A stretch of 64,000 nt of DNA. Source: Methylobacterium brachiatum (GTDB taxonomy: Bacteria; Pseudomonadota; Alphaproteobacteria; Rhizobiales; Beijerinckiaceae). The stretch spans positions 62,001 through 126,000 of the forward strand of contig NZ_JAJALK010000008.1 in assembly GCF_020523825.1 (NCBI RefSeq), read 5' to 3'. Within the stretch, counting starts at the first letter, position 1, and the number at the start of each line of letters is the position of its first letter. The position numbers were made by a program, and so were the translations under genes. Under the pieces are notes generated by a model. The model searched no databases, was not told the origin of the DNA, and was given only the letters and a program-made list of their open reading frames with translations. Positions 46,421-55,196 of this stretch are shown piece after piece.

Positions 46421-46909
46421 TCAGGGACGCGCGGCGGCGGTGCCGGCCAGCGAGGCCAGCGCGAAAGCGGCGACGGCGTTCCATCCGGCGAGCGAGAGTC
46501 CCAGAACCCGCATCGCCGCCACCGAGCAATCGACGACCTTCGTGCTCTGAAGCTGGTTCAGGAAATCGCCGACCTGACCGGGATTGGCCCCCGTGCCGCC
46601 GCCGCAATCGCTGGGCCCCGGCCAGAAGCCCCATTCCGCGCCGGCATGGTAGACCCCGATCCCGGCCCCGTAGACGAGTCCGAGCGCGGCAAGCCCCAGC
46701 GCCAGGCGGGCCAGCCGCTCCGGCGCGAACAAAGCCGCAAGCCCGAGTGGGATCGCGGCATAATAGGGCAGGCGCTCGGTCAGGCAGAGCTTACAGGGCG
46801 CGTAGCCGTACCCGTACTGGAGCACCAGGACGGCGCCCAGGATCAGCGCGGAGGCGAGGGCGAGCCAGAGGCCCGCTCTCTTGAGGCGAAGGGCTGACGC
46901 GACGTTCAT
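46421..46909 (-). CDS. DsbB-like disulfide bond formation protein
   Basis: A 162-residue inner-membrane protein with four hydrophobic helices. The first periplasmic Cys pair is Cys39-Lys-Leu-Cys42 (APCKLCLTERLPYY); a second pair lies in the later loop (SDCGGG and VVDCS). This matches the DsbB/BdbC fold that passes electrons from DsbA to quinone. The start ATG is two bases from the stop of the upstream gene. It could be a DsbI-type variant. Confidence 0.85.
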   Translation of the reverse strand: MNVASALRLKRAGLWLALASALILGAVLVLQYGYGYAPCKLCLTERLPYYAAIPLGLAALFAPERLARLALGLAALGLVYGAGIGVYHAGAEWGFWPGPSDCGGGTGANPGQVGDFLNQLQSTKVVDCSVAAMRVLGLSLAGWNAVAAFALASLAGTAAARP

Positions 46910-46911
46910 GG

Positions 46912-47493
46912 CTACAGGATCACCTTGAACAACAAGAAGCCGAGGACGACCACGGCCACCGAGATCGCCGCGACCGCGTTGAGATGCCGGTCGAGCACGC
47001 CGCGGATCTGGACACCGTAGCGGCCGAGCAGGCCGGCGAGGATGAAGAACCTGGCCCCGCGGGTGATGACGGACAGCACCGTGAACCAGAACAGGCTGTA
47101 ATGGGCGAAGCCCGACGTGATCGTGACGAGCTTGTAGGGGATCGGCGTGAGCCCTTTCAACAGGATCACCCAATGGCCGTAGCGCGCGTAGGAATCCTGG
47201 AAGGTCGCGGCCGAGTTCTGCAGACCGTAGAGGCGGATCAGCCACTCGCCGACCGAGTCGAACAGGAGCGCCCCGATCGCGTAGCCGACGAGGCCCCCGA
47301 GCACCGAGGCCACCGTGGCGATCGTCGCGTAGAGCCAGACCCGGTCGGGACGGCTCACCGCCATCGGCACCAGCATCGCGTCCGGCGGAACCGGGAAGAA
47401 CGAACTCTCGGCGAAGGCCACGGCCCCGAGCACGTAGGGCGCGGAGGGCCTGCCGCTGAGCGCGAGGATCCACGCGTAGAGCCGGCGGAGCAT
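46912..47493 (-). CDS. YqaA/VTT-family inner-membrane protein
   Basis: A 193-residue membrane protein of the DedA-related SNARE-associated/VTT family: FAESSFFPVPPDAMLVPMAV, GGLVGYAIGALLFDSVG, LLKGLTPIPYKLVTITSGFA and RGARFFILAGLLGRYG. DedA-type proteins work in phospholipid flipping and membrane homeostasis. The gene is promoter-proximal to the DsbB-like gene and the two are separated by two bases. Confidence 0.87.
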   Translation of the reverse strand: MLRRLYAWILALSGRPSAPYVLGAVAFAESSFFPVPPDAMLVPMAVSRPDRVWLYATIATVASVLGGLVGYAIGALLFDSVGEWLIRLYGLQNSAATFQDSYARYGHWVILLKGLTPIPYKLVTITSGFAHYSLFWFTVLSVITRGARFFILAGLLGRYGVQIRGVLDRHLNAVAAISVAVVVLGFLLFKVIL

Positions 47494-47628
47494 ACAACTT
47501 CCAGATTGCCAGGGAACGGCTGCCCTTTGAGCATAGGCGCCGCGGAATGACCAGATTGCTCGGCCCCGGCAAAAAACCGCGCGCGCACCCTTGGCGCGGG
47601 CGCCACACCTATGCGAAGAGCGCGACGC

Positions 47629-47713
47629 GCGGGTATGGCGGAATTGGTAGACGCGGGCGACTCAAAATCGCCAGCCGCAAGGCGTGGGGGTTCGATTCCC
47701 TCTACCCGCACCA
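47629..47713 (+). tRNA. tRNA-Leu (CAA anticodon)
   Basis: The 85-base sequence has a long variable arm (GCCGCAAGGC), an acceptor stem GCGGGTA with TACCCGC, the anticodon loop CTCAAAA (anticodon CAA, reading UUG), the T arm GGGGG-TTCGATT-CCCTC and an encoded CCA end. No integrase or repeated tRNA end lies downstream. Confidence 0.95.
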
Positions 47714-47921
47714 TCGTTGCAGCTATCAGAGCTCATTCCAGAAACTGAGCGCGATCACGCCCCAACAGCACCGCATCCTTCGTCGTGCTGCAGTTCTGGT
47801 GGATCCCCGTCGTCTCAGGAGATTTTGCGTCGCGGTCTGCGCACTCTGCTGCGCTGCCCATCGTCCCCTATTTCGGCTGAAGGCGCGACCACGGGGTCGG
47901 CTATCGACATGAGGCGATCTC

Positions 47922-48857
47922 GTGAATCAGCGCCGATGCGTCGCGATCCTGGGAGCCGGTATGGCCGGCGCAGCCGCGGCGTCGCGCATCGCCGAAGCTG
48001 GCCTGGATGTGCGCGTCTTCGACAAAGGGCGTGGCGTCGGTGGCCGGATGGCGACCCGGCGCGCGGATGGGTTGCAGTTCGACCATGGTGCGCAATTCAT
48101 GCGGGCGCACGGCGACGTCTTCGCGGCGCGCCTCGCGGATTGGGAGAGGCGGGGTATCGTCGGTCCCTGGGCAGAACGGCGGGTCGGCATACCCGACATG
48201 ACCGCGCCGGTCCGAGACCTCCTGTCCGACCTCTCCGTCGCCTCCGGTACGGCGATCACGCGGATCATCCCCGATGGGGCGTGCTGGCGGCTGACCGACG
48301 GTGCAGGCGGCGAACACGGTCCGTTCGCGGCGGTCGCGATCACCTTCCCGGCGCCTCAGATCGCTGCGCTGCTCGCGGCATCGGGGTTTGCCCTGGCCGG
48401 GGTCGAGCGGGCGACCTACGCACCGTGCTGGTCTTTAATGGTGGCGGTCGAGCGGGCGCCTGCGGACGTGCTGATCGAGCCGAATGACGGTCCGATCGGG
48501 CTCATCGCCTCGGATTCCTCGAAGCCCGGCCGGTCGGAGGGCGGCCGCCTGACCGTGCATGCCAAGCCGGATTGGTCACGCACCCATCTCGAGGCGCGCA
48601 GGGAGGCGATCGTATCGGTCTTGTCGAAGGCCGCGGAAGCGTGTCTCGGATCGCCGCTCCGTGTCGGCTACGCCCAGGCGCACCGTTGGCGCTTCGCCCA
48701 GGTTGAGACCGCCCTCGAGAAGCCCTGCCTGTACGAACCCGACTTGCGGCTCGGCGCGGCCGGCGATTGGTGTCTCGGGCCGCGGATCGAGGCGGCGCAT
48801 GACAGTGGTTTGGCGCTCGCCAACGCGATTCTGTCCGATCTCGGCAGGCCCGCGTGA
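47922..48857 (+). CDS. FAD-dependent oxidoreductase (renalase-like)
   Basis: A 311-residue flavoprotein with an N-terminal Rossmann FAD site (VAILGAGMAGAAAASRIAEAG), GRGVGGRMATRR, FDHGAQFMRA and a C-terminal GDWCLGPRIEAAHDSGLALA. This is the bacterial renalase-like amine-oxidase fold, whose members oxidise dihydro-NAD isomers in Pseudomonas. The substrate here is unknown. It starts at GTG. Its stop overlaps the next gene by four bases. Confidence 0.82.
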   Translation: MNQRRCVAILGAGMAGAAAASRIAEAGLDVRVFDKGRGVGGRMATRRADGLQFDHGAQFMRAHGDVFAARLADWERRGIVGPWAERRVGIPDMTAPVRDLLSDLSVASGTAITRIIPDGACWRLTDGAGGEHGPFAAVAITFPAPQIAALLAASGFALAGVERATYAPCWSLMVAVERAPADVLIEPNDGPIGLIASDSSKPGRSEGGRLTVHAKPDWSRTHLEARREAIVSVLSKAAEACLGSPLRVGYAQAHRWRFAQVETALEKPCLYEPDLRLGAAGDWCLGPRIEAAHDSGLALANAILSDLGRPA

Positions 48858-49774
48858 TCCCGCCCATCGCTTTCCATCCGGCCTACGAATCCAGCCTGCC
48901 GGCCGGGCATCGCTTTCCGATGCGGAAATACGGCCTGCTGGCCGAAACGCTGGTGGCCAAGGGGCTGGCGCCGCTGGGCTTCGTCACGCCGGAACTGGCC
49001 ACCGCGGATATCTTGGTCAACGCGCACGATCCAGCCTACGTCGCCGCGGTCCTCGGCGTCGCAGTGCCCCGGGAGATCGAGCGGGCGATCGGCCTGCCGG
49101 TGGATGCGTCCCTGGTCCGACGGTCGCGCGCCTCGGTGGGCGGGACGCTCCTGGCGGCCCGGTTGGCGCTGGCCGAGGGGCTGGCGGGCAGCGCGGCCGG
49201 CGGCAGCCATCACGCACGGCGTCTGCAGGGCGCCGGCTTCTGTGTGCTCAACGACGTCGCGGTCGCCGCGCGAACCCTTCAGGCCGAGGGCGCGGTGCGG
49301 CGGATTCTGGTGGTCGATTGCGATGTCCATCAGGGTGACGGCACGGCGGATTGCCTGGCGCTGTGGCCGGACCTGTTCACGCTCTCGATCCATTGCGAGA
49401 ACAACTACCCGGCCCAGAAGATCGCCGGAGATCTCGATATCGGCCTGCCGGATCGGCTCGACGATGCCGGTTACCTCGAGGTGCTGCGCGCCCGCCTGCC
49501 GCCGCTCCTCGACGCCCTAGTCCCCGATCTGATCTTCTACAATGCCGGGGTCGATCCGCATCGCGACGACCGCCTCGGGCGGCTGTGCCTGAGCGACGCC
49601 GGTCTGCTTGCCCGCGACCGGTTCGTGGTGGCGCAGGCGCGTGCCCGGCTCATCCCGCTCGTGGCCGTGATCGGCGGCGGATACACCCACGATGTCGAGG
49701 CGCTCGCCCTTCGGCATGCCCTGGTCTTCGAGGCGCTGGCGGCGGAGGCCGCAGCGGCGTCCTCGCCCGGGTGA
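48854..49774 (+). CDS. Histone-deacetylase-fold amidohydrolase
   Basis: A 306-residue zinc hydrolase of the HDAC/AcuC/acetylpolyamine superfamily. Active-site residues are complete: His119-His120 (GGSHHARR), Asp157 and His159 (DCDVHQGDGT), Asp234 (YNAGVDPHRDDRLG), and the catalytic Tyr in VIGGGYTHD. Bacterial members deacetylate polyamines, acetoin-related proteins or small molecules. Coupling with the FAD oxidoreductase suggests a shared small-molecule pathway, which is inference. Confidence 0.9.
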   Translation: MIPPIAFHPAYESSLPAGHRFPMRKYGLLAETLVAKGLAPLGFVTPELATADILVNAHDPAYVAAVLGVAVPREIERAIGLPVDASLVRRSRASVGGTLLAARLALAEGLAGSAAGGSHHARRLQGAGFCVLNDVAVAARTLQAEGAVRRILVVDCDVHQGDGTADCLALWPDLFTLSIHCENNYPAQKIAGDLDIGLPDRLDDAGYLEVLRARLPPLLDALVPDLIFYNAGVDPHRDDRLGRLCLSDAGLLARDRFVVAQARARLIPLVAVIGGGYTHDVEALALRHALVFEALAAEAAAASSPG

Positions 49775-49956
49775 GGCGCGGATGCATCAGGTGTCCGGAC
49801 ATCGTTTCGGACGCGGCACCGCGAAAGGTTTTGGGAAGGGTCGGCGGCGAGGATCCGGAAGTCACGGATCGATCAAATCGCGCGCGCCGAGCGGCCTCAA
49901 CAGCTTCGCCCCAGGCAGATGTGCTGACGATCCTGTGAAGCCGTTGGGATTCAGTC

Positions 49957-50127
49957 ATGCTTGCGCGAATCTGGGAGGTGTTGAAGGCGACGATTGCGGT
50001 GGTGGCACTGATCACGGCCGCTCTCGTCTCGGCGGACAAGCTCGATCGGCGCAAGCCGCCGACCCATGCCGCTTCTGTCAGCGAGCCTGCGGCGACCGGA
50101 GCCATCACGCCCGGCGCGAGGCCTTGA
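49957..50127 (+). CDS. Very small membrane-anchored hypothetical protein
   Basis: A 56-residue frame with a ribosome site (GGGA, eight bases upstream of the ATG) encodes one N-terminal membrane helix (VLKATIAVVALITAALVSA) followed by a polar tail (KLDRRKPPTHAASVSEPAA). No family is recognised. The codon bias matches neighbours. It lies in an otherwise empty stretch, 49775-50309. Confidence 0.5.
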   Translation: MLARIWEVLKATIAVVALITAALVSADKLDRRKPPTHAASVSEPAATGAITPGARP

Positions 50128-50309
50128 TCGCGCTGGCTGCCTCCCCGTCGCCAGTCCCATCGGAGCGCGCGCGCACATCGGCCGGGCACCTTTCATGCGA
50201 CAGAATGGTCCGCCGGCCGGGGGATATTTCCGCGGGGTCCGGCGTTCACGCCCCACTTTGAGGCTTGGCCGTTCGGGCCGTCCACGCTCTGGATAGAGGA
50301 TCTGTTTCG

Positions 50310-50552
50310 ATGAAGTCCGCTTCGTTCGCTCTGCTCGCCCTGATCGCCGGCGCGGCGCCGGCGCTGGCCGAATCCCGGGCGGACCGTGCCGCCTGCACGC
50401 CGGACGTCATGCGCCTCTGCGCATCGCAGATCCCGAATGCCACGGCGATCGCGGCCTGCCTGCGCAAGCAGCGTCCCAATCTCAGCCCCGGCTGCGGCCT
50501 GGTGATGGACCAGTCCGACCGCTCGGTCCGAACCGTCTCGAACCGGCGCTGA
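50310..50552 (+). CDS. Small exported cysteine-containing protein
   Basis: An 80-residue protein with a signal peptide (SFALLALIAGAAPALA, cleavage near residue 20) and a mature part of about 60 residues with four Cys (AACTPDVMRLCASQIPNA, then AACLRKQRPNLSPGC). The spacing resembles one cysteine-rich repeat of the GLG1 type found in exported Rhizobiales proteins. Two disulfides are likely. Role unknown. It is convergent with the DSD1-type gene. Confidence 0.68.
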   Translation: MKSASFALLALIAGAAPALAESRADRAACTPDVMRLCASQIPNATAIAACLRKQRPNLSPGCGLVMDQSDRSVRTVSNRR

Positions 50553-50561
50553 CGCGGCCCC

Positions 50562-51722
50562 TCACCAGCCGTTGATGCGCGGCCAGACGGCGCCGGTCAG
50601 CGTTTGACCGGTGATGACATGGTAGCGATCGTGCTGGGCGCCGGTGGCGCAGGCATGGTTGGGTAGGATCCGGAGGCGCGCACCGACCGGAAGATCCGGC
50701 AGCGTCGCGGTCGAGCCGGGCCGCAGGGCCAGGATCCCGTGCTCCTGGTTGGCGTCCCGCACGATCAGGTCCGGATAGGGCTGGCCCGACCCGTCGCAGG
50801 CGACGCCGTAGCCCTGGTCGACCGCTTGGCGCGCCGTGCCGCGGTCGCGCGAGAGCGCCATCCAGCCGGCATCGGTGATGATCCAGCCCTTATCCCGCTG
50901 GTGACCGATCACCGTCGTCAGGACGCTGAGCGCGATGTCGTCGATCGTGCAGGAGCCGATCCCGGCCTGGAACAGGTCGCCGATCATGAACACGCCGGCG
51001 CGAACTTCGGTGATGCCGTCGAGATTGTCCGCGTAGCGCGCCGTCGGGGTCGAGCCGACGCTGACCACCGGGCAGGGCAGGGCCGCCTCGCGCAGGATCG
51101 CGGCGGCTGCCAAAGCGGCCTGACGCTCGGCCTCGGCCGCCGCCTTCAGCGCCGCCGGGTCGCTGAGCCCGTAGCTGTCGCCCGCATGCAGGAGCACGCC
51201 CCGGAGCGTTGCGCCCGCGGCGAGCACCCGCCCGATCGCCACAAGATGATCGGCGTCGCGGGGATCGACGCCGGAGCGATGCCCGTCGGCATCGACCTCG
51301 ATCAGGACCGGCAGCGTATCGCCGGCGCGACGGCTCCAGCTCGCCACGGCCTCGGCTTGCTCGACCGAATCCAGAACGATCGCGAGATCGGTACCCCAGC
51401 GCCGCCGGATCGCGCCCACCCGATCGAGCTTCTGCGGCGCGATCCCCACGGCATAGATCAGGTCACGGACGCCGCCTTCGGCGAAGTACTCCGCCTCCCG
51501 CAGCGTCGAGACGGTCGCCGGACCGGACGGGCTCGCCATGGCGATGCGCGCGACGTCGAGGGATTTGGCGGTCTTCAGATGCGGTCGCAGCGACACGCCC
51601 AGCCGGTCGAGCCGCGCCCGCATCCCGGCGACGTTGGCCTTCAGCCTGTCCGAATCCAGGAGCAGGCAGGGCGTCTCCAGCGCCTCGAAGCCATCTGCCT
51701 GCCCGATGCGCCCGTCCGTCAT
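50562..51722 (-). CDS. DSD1-type PLP enzyme (D-threonine aldolase / D-serine dehydratase-like)
   Basis: A 386-residue fold-type III PLP enzyme with an alanine-racemase N-domain. The PLP Lys50 lies in RPHLKTAKS; later motifs are LIEVDADGHRSGV, LLHAGDSYG and SVGSTPTARY. The C-terminal metal site His356-Ala-Cys358 (NHACATGAQHDRY) is that of DSD1-like D-serine dehydratases and D-threonine aldolases. It acts on a D-beta-hydroxy amino acid, but which one cannot be told from sequence. Confidence 0.88.
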   Translation of the reverse strand: MTDGRIGQADGFEALETPCLLLDSDRLKANVAGMRARLDRLGVSLRPHLKTAKSLDVARIAMASPSGPATVSTLREAEYFAEGGVRDLIYAVGIAPQKLDRVGAIRRRWGTDLAIVLDSVEQAEAVASWSRRAGDTLPVLIEVDADGHRSGVDPRDADHLVAIGRVLAAGATLRGVLLHAGDSYGLSDPAALKAAAEAERQAALAAAAILREAALPCPVVSVGSTPTARYADNLDGITEVRAGVFMIGDLFQAGIGSCTIDDIALSVLTTVIGHQRDKGWIITDAGWMALSRDRGTARQAVDQGYGVACDGSGQPYPDLIVRDANQEHGILALRPGSTATLPDLPVGARLRILPNHACATGAQHDRYHVITGQTLTGAVWPRINGW

Positions 51723-51792
51723 CCGCCCGCTCCCGCGCTCTCCACCCGGGCGCGGTTCTAATGAGGGATCGGTGCGCCGTCACGGCGCAGAC

Positions 51793-53427
51793 TCATCTGT
51801 TCGCGAACAGGGTGACCATCATCGACCGTCCCTCGGGCGGCAGGACGAGGCCGAAGGCGGTCTCGTCACCGTTGAGCAGGCGCTCGCGCACCCAGCGACC
51901 GTCTTCGAAATGACCCTCTTCCACCGTGACGAGTTCGACGGAGCCCGGCTGCCCGAGCTTGGGCGCGAAGAGCAGGTTGGCCGAGGCGCCGGTGACGAGA
52001 TACCGGTCGGGCGCGGCGCGGGCCACGATCACCCGGCCCGAGAGATCGGGGTTCCCCTGGCCGCGCTTGCCGCCATAGACCTCCTTCACCTCGCCGAAGC
52101 GGGCCACGAAATCGACCTCGTCGAACGTTCCCGGCACGTTGGCGAGGCCGTCCTCCTCGATCGCCACGCGGACTTGGCCGGCGTCACGCAGCGGCAGCAG
52201 GAAGGGGGCGATACCGCTCAGCAGGCGGTAATCGACGGCGATCGGCTCCTCCGCCGGCCGGCCGTCCTTCAACCCGGATTCCGCGCTGAGGCCGAACCGG
52301 GCGATGCCCAGCGCGTGCGGCTGGGCCAGCGTCCAGAACGCATGGCGGGCATGGGCCATCGTCGCCCCGGTCTCCGGCACGAATAGCGGATTGCCCGGAA
52401 TGTCGTAGGCGCGCGCGATCGCGATATAGGGGGCGATGTTGGTGTCGTAATTGTCGACCCCGACGACGTCGATGGCGGGCGCCAGCGCGCGCCATTGCGG
52501 CAGCAGCCAGGAGACCGCACCGCCCGAGGGCGAGCTTTCCCCCGGCCGCAGAAGCCCCGGCTGCTCCCGCGGCCAGACATTGGCGTAGAGGGGAAGCGCA
52601 TAGACCCGCTTCCCGGCCTCCGCGACGGCGCCGATATATTTGGCGGTGTGATAGGCCATGAAGGCTTCCGGCGCATCGACGCCGTAACGCTCGGTCCAAG
52701 TACCGGGCTTGGCGCCCGGCATGTCGGCCGGCACGGGGCCGCGGAACAGTGCTTCCGCCGCGGGGGAATGGTCGCGGTCGGCGCCCAGCGTGCCGGCCTC
52801 GTTCTCCACCTGCACCATGATCACCGTGCGCTGGGCGCCGTCGACCTCGGCCAGATGTCCCATCAGGGCGGAGAAGGCCCGCGCGTCGGCGTCACGGCTG
52901 GCGGTGGCGATCGGGGTCAGCACTTCGATGGGCGCGCCGGTTGCAGAGATGACCCTGGGGAATCGCCGGACATCGCGCTTCACCCAGGCCGGGGTGTAGC
53001 TCATGGTGGCATTCTTCCAGGTGCCGAACCAGAGCAGGGTGAGCCGGAGCTTCTGCGCCCGCGCCTCCGCCAGCAACCCGTCCACCACCGACCAGTCGAA
53101 CTTGCCCTCTTCGGGCTCGATCACCTGCCAGCTCACCGGAACCATGACCACGTTGGCATGAAGCCGCGCGATCGCCGGGCCCAGCGCCTTCAGGTCCGCC
53201 GGAAAGCCGCTGGAATTGTTGAGCTGGATCCCGAGAGTCAGGAACGGCTTGCCGTCCACTTCCAGGGCCGGCTTGCCCGCATCGTTTGGGACGAGGCGAC
53301 TGGTCTGAGCCTGCAGTCCGGGGGAGGCCACGACCGCAGCGGCCGCCAGGAGCAGGCCGAAGAGACTTCGCCGCCGCGTCGCCGGCCAAGCGGCCGACCC
53401 CGATGCGAACAGGCCGTGCGCGTTCAT
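51793..53427 (-). CDS. Exported GH35-like glycosidase with DUF5597 C-terminal region
   Basis: A 544-residue protein starting with a basic twin-Arg-like signal (TRRRSLFGLLLAAAAVVA) and a clan GH-A TIM barrel. The acid/base Glu210 lies in MVQVENEAG and the nucleophile candidate Glu352 in FVPETGATMAHA; other barrel features are FLTLGIQLNNSSGFP and WQVIEPEEGKFDWSVVD. It probably releases galactose from beta-galactosides outside the cytoplasm. It overlaps dgoA by four bases (ATGA), which suggests that its product enters the dgo route. Confidence 0.83.
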   Translation of the reverse strand: MNAHGLFASGSAAWPATRRRSLFGLLLAAAAVVASPGLQAQTSRLVPNDAGKPALEVDGKPFLTLGIQLNNSSGFPADLKALGPAIARLHANVVMVPVSWQVIEPEEGKFDWSVVDGLLAEARAQKLRLTLLWFGTWKNATMSYTPAWVKRDVRRFPRVISATGAPIEVLTPIATASRDADARAFSALMGHLAEVDGAQRTVIMVQVENEAGTLGADRDHSPAAEALFRGPVPADMPGAKPGTWTERYGVDAPEAFMAYHTAKYIGAVAEAGKRVYALPLYANVWPREQPGLLRPGESSPSGGAVSWLLPQWRALAPAIDVVGVDNYDTNIAPYIAIARAYDIPGNPLFVPETGATMAHARHAFWTLAQPHALGIARFGLSAESGLKDGRPAEEPIAVDYRLLSGIAPFLLPLRDAGQVRVAIEEDGLANVPGTFDEVDFVARFGEVKEVYGGKRGQGNPDLSGRVIVARAAPDRYLVTGASANLLFAPKLGQPGSVELVTVEEGHFEDGRWVRERLLNGDETAFGLVLPPEGRSMMVTLFANR

Positions 53428-54059
53428 GCAGATCCCCCGATCGCCGCGATGAAGGCTGCCGCGTCCCGGCCGACATCGACCGCCGGCTTTCCGGGGCGGT
53501 AGAGATTCGAGCCCAGCCCGAAGCCCGCTGCGCCCGCCTGCCGCCAGACCGAGACGCTGTCGGGCGTGACCCCGCCGACGGCGAGCACGCGGGCGCTGGA
53601 CGGGAACACGGCCCGGTGCGCCTTGAGCGCCGCCGGGGTGGCAATGTCCGCCGGGAAGAGCTTCAGGGCGGTCGCGCCGGCCGCGAGCGCCGCGAAGGCC
53701 TCGCTCGGGGTCTGGTAGCCCGGCAGCGAGACGAGCCCGGCGGCGACGGTCGCGCGGATCACCGCGGCGTCCGTGTTCGGCGAGACGATGAGGGTGCCGC
53801 CCGCCGCCGCGACCTCCGCAACCTGCGCCGGCGTCAGCACCGTGCCGGCACCGACCAGCGCGCGACCGGCGAAACGCTCGGCGAGCGACGCGATGCTCTT
53901 GAGCGGCTCCGGCGAGTTCAGCGGCACCTCGATCAGGGTGAAGCCGGCCTCGACCAGCGCATCGCCGACGGCCGGCGCCTCGTCCGGCGTGAGCCCGCGC
54001 AGGATCGCCACCAGCGGGCAGGCCGCGAAGGCGGCCTCGAAGCGGTTGAGGATCGTCAT
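53424..54059 (-). CDS. dgoA: 2-dehydro-3-deoxy-6-phosphogalactonate aldolase
   Basis: Splits KDPGal to pyruvate and glyceraldehyde-3-phosphate in the De Ley-Doudoroff pathway. The 211 residues show the class I aldolase pattern of the KDPG/KDPGal family: CPLVAILRGLTPDEA, IEVPLNSPEPLKSI, VGAGTVLTPAQV, the Schiff-base Lys in ALKLFPAD, and GGVTPDSVSVW. The N-S-P in PLNSP favours KDPGal over KDPG. Start ATG overlaps the dgoK stop by four bases (ATGA). Confidence 0.93.
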   Translation of the reverse strand: MTILNRFEAAFAACPLVAILRGLTPDEAPAVGDALVEAGFTLIEVPLNSPEPLKSIASLAERFAGRALVGAGTVLTPAQVAEVAAAGGTLIVSPNTDAAVIRATVAAGLVSLPGYQTPSEAFAALAAGATALKLFPADIATPAALKAHRAVFPSSARVLAVGGVTPDSVSVWRQAGAAGFGLGSNLYRPGKPAVDVGRDAAAFIAAIGGSA

Positions 54060-54934
54060 GACCGGGAGCTCCAGATGGCGTGGATGCCGGCGGTCGTGGA
54101 TCCGTCCGGCACCGCGACGGCGCGGCCGCCGGCTTCGGTGATCGCCACACCGTAGAGCGTGGCCAAGGCCCCGCCGGCGAGCAGGTAGACCGGGCGCCGG
54201 CCGAGATCGCTGCGCGTCCCGACATCCGCGCCGATCATGATGCCGCTCGCATAGGCCGCCGCATCCCAGGGCGCCAGCCGGGCGAGCAGCACGCCGGCCC
54301 GGACCTCGAACAGCGCGGCGGCGAGGTTGCGCGATTCGCGACCGCGCCGGAGTCCGTCCCGGAAGGCGTCGGAATCCGCGACCGGGCCGTCCAGCATGCC
54401 GGCCAGGATGCCGTGTGACCGGACCAGGGCGAAGAGCTCCCCGGTCATGACGGTGGTGAAATCCGTGATCGCGCCGTCGACCGTCTCGATCCACTTGTTG
54501 TGCGTGCCCGGCTGGCAGAACAGGGCCGTGGACGGCGCGGCACCGGTGCTGATCGCGCCGAGCACCTGGACCTCCTCGCCGCGCATCACGTCCGGGCGGG
54601 GGCCGCTCCGCAGGGCGATTCCGGGGATGATCCGCACATCAGGCGCGACGTCGAGGCAGGCGGCAGCAAGATCCTGGAGGGTGGCGGGCGCGTCGATATA
54701 GGGCGCCTCGCGCCAGCCCCGGGTCGAGCCGACCATCCCCGCCGCGACGACGGAGTGCACGCCGAAGCGGTCGCGCAGCGCCGCGATGGCGTCGGGATAG
54801 TCGTCCTGGGTCAGCGCGAGGACGCCGCGGTCGTCCTGAAGGCTATCCACCACGGCGCCTCCCGCGGTCATCGCGTAGGCACGCCGGTTGGTGGTTCCCC
54901 AGTCCACGGCGATGTAGGCCGCTCGGCCGACCAT
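54056..54934 (-). CDS. dgoK: 2-dehydro-3-deoxygalactonokinase
   Basis: Phosphorylates KDGal for the aldolase DgoA. The 292 residues belong to the DgoK family: YIAVDWGTTNRRAYAM at the N-terminus (phosphate-binding), VVAAGMVGSTRGW, QPGTHNKWIE and GEL-FALV. It is the first gene of the coupled dgoK-dgoA-glycosidase operon. Galactose dehydrogenase, galactonolactonase and galactonate dehydratase are not within the window. Confidence 0.93.
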   Translation of the reverse strand: MVGRAAYIAVDWGTTNRRAYAMTAGGAVVDSLQDDRGVLALTQDDYPDAIAALRDRFGVHSVVAAGMVGSTRGWREAPYIDAPATLQDLAAACLDVAPDVRIIPGIALRSGPRPDVMRGEEVQVLGAISTGAAPSTALFCQPGTHNKWIETVDGAITDFTTVMTGELFALVRSHGILAGMLDGPVADSDAFRDGLRRGRESRNLAAALFEVRAGVLLARLAPWDAAAYASGIMIGADVGTRSDLGRRPVYLLAGGALATLYGVAITEAGGRAVAVPDGSTTAGIHAIWSSRS

Positions 54935-55196
54935 GCGCCTCCTCCCTCTCCCGAATTTGTCTGAGTTATATGGGGCTCGCGAGGCTGGTCAAGCTCGGAC
55001 CGACCCGCCGAACCGAAGGGAAAACCTTGGCCGCGCCGGCTCCGCAATCCCCGATGCCGGCTACCAGATCAGGCGCGGCAAGCATCAGCATATCATGAGC
55101 CGGGGATTGTCCCGCCGCGCCGAGCGTTTGCGATGGACTGTTCAGGGCCGGATCGGCGATATGGCAGGCAATAAATCATACGCGGGAGGGACGCGC

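Noticed and set aside
47629-47921. Integration site at the tRNA-Leu 3' end
   Set aside because: No direct repeat of the tRNA end, integrase or foreign-looking genes follow; the next gene is an ordinary oxidoreductase.
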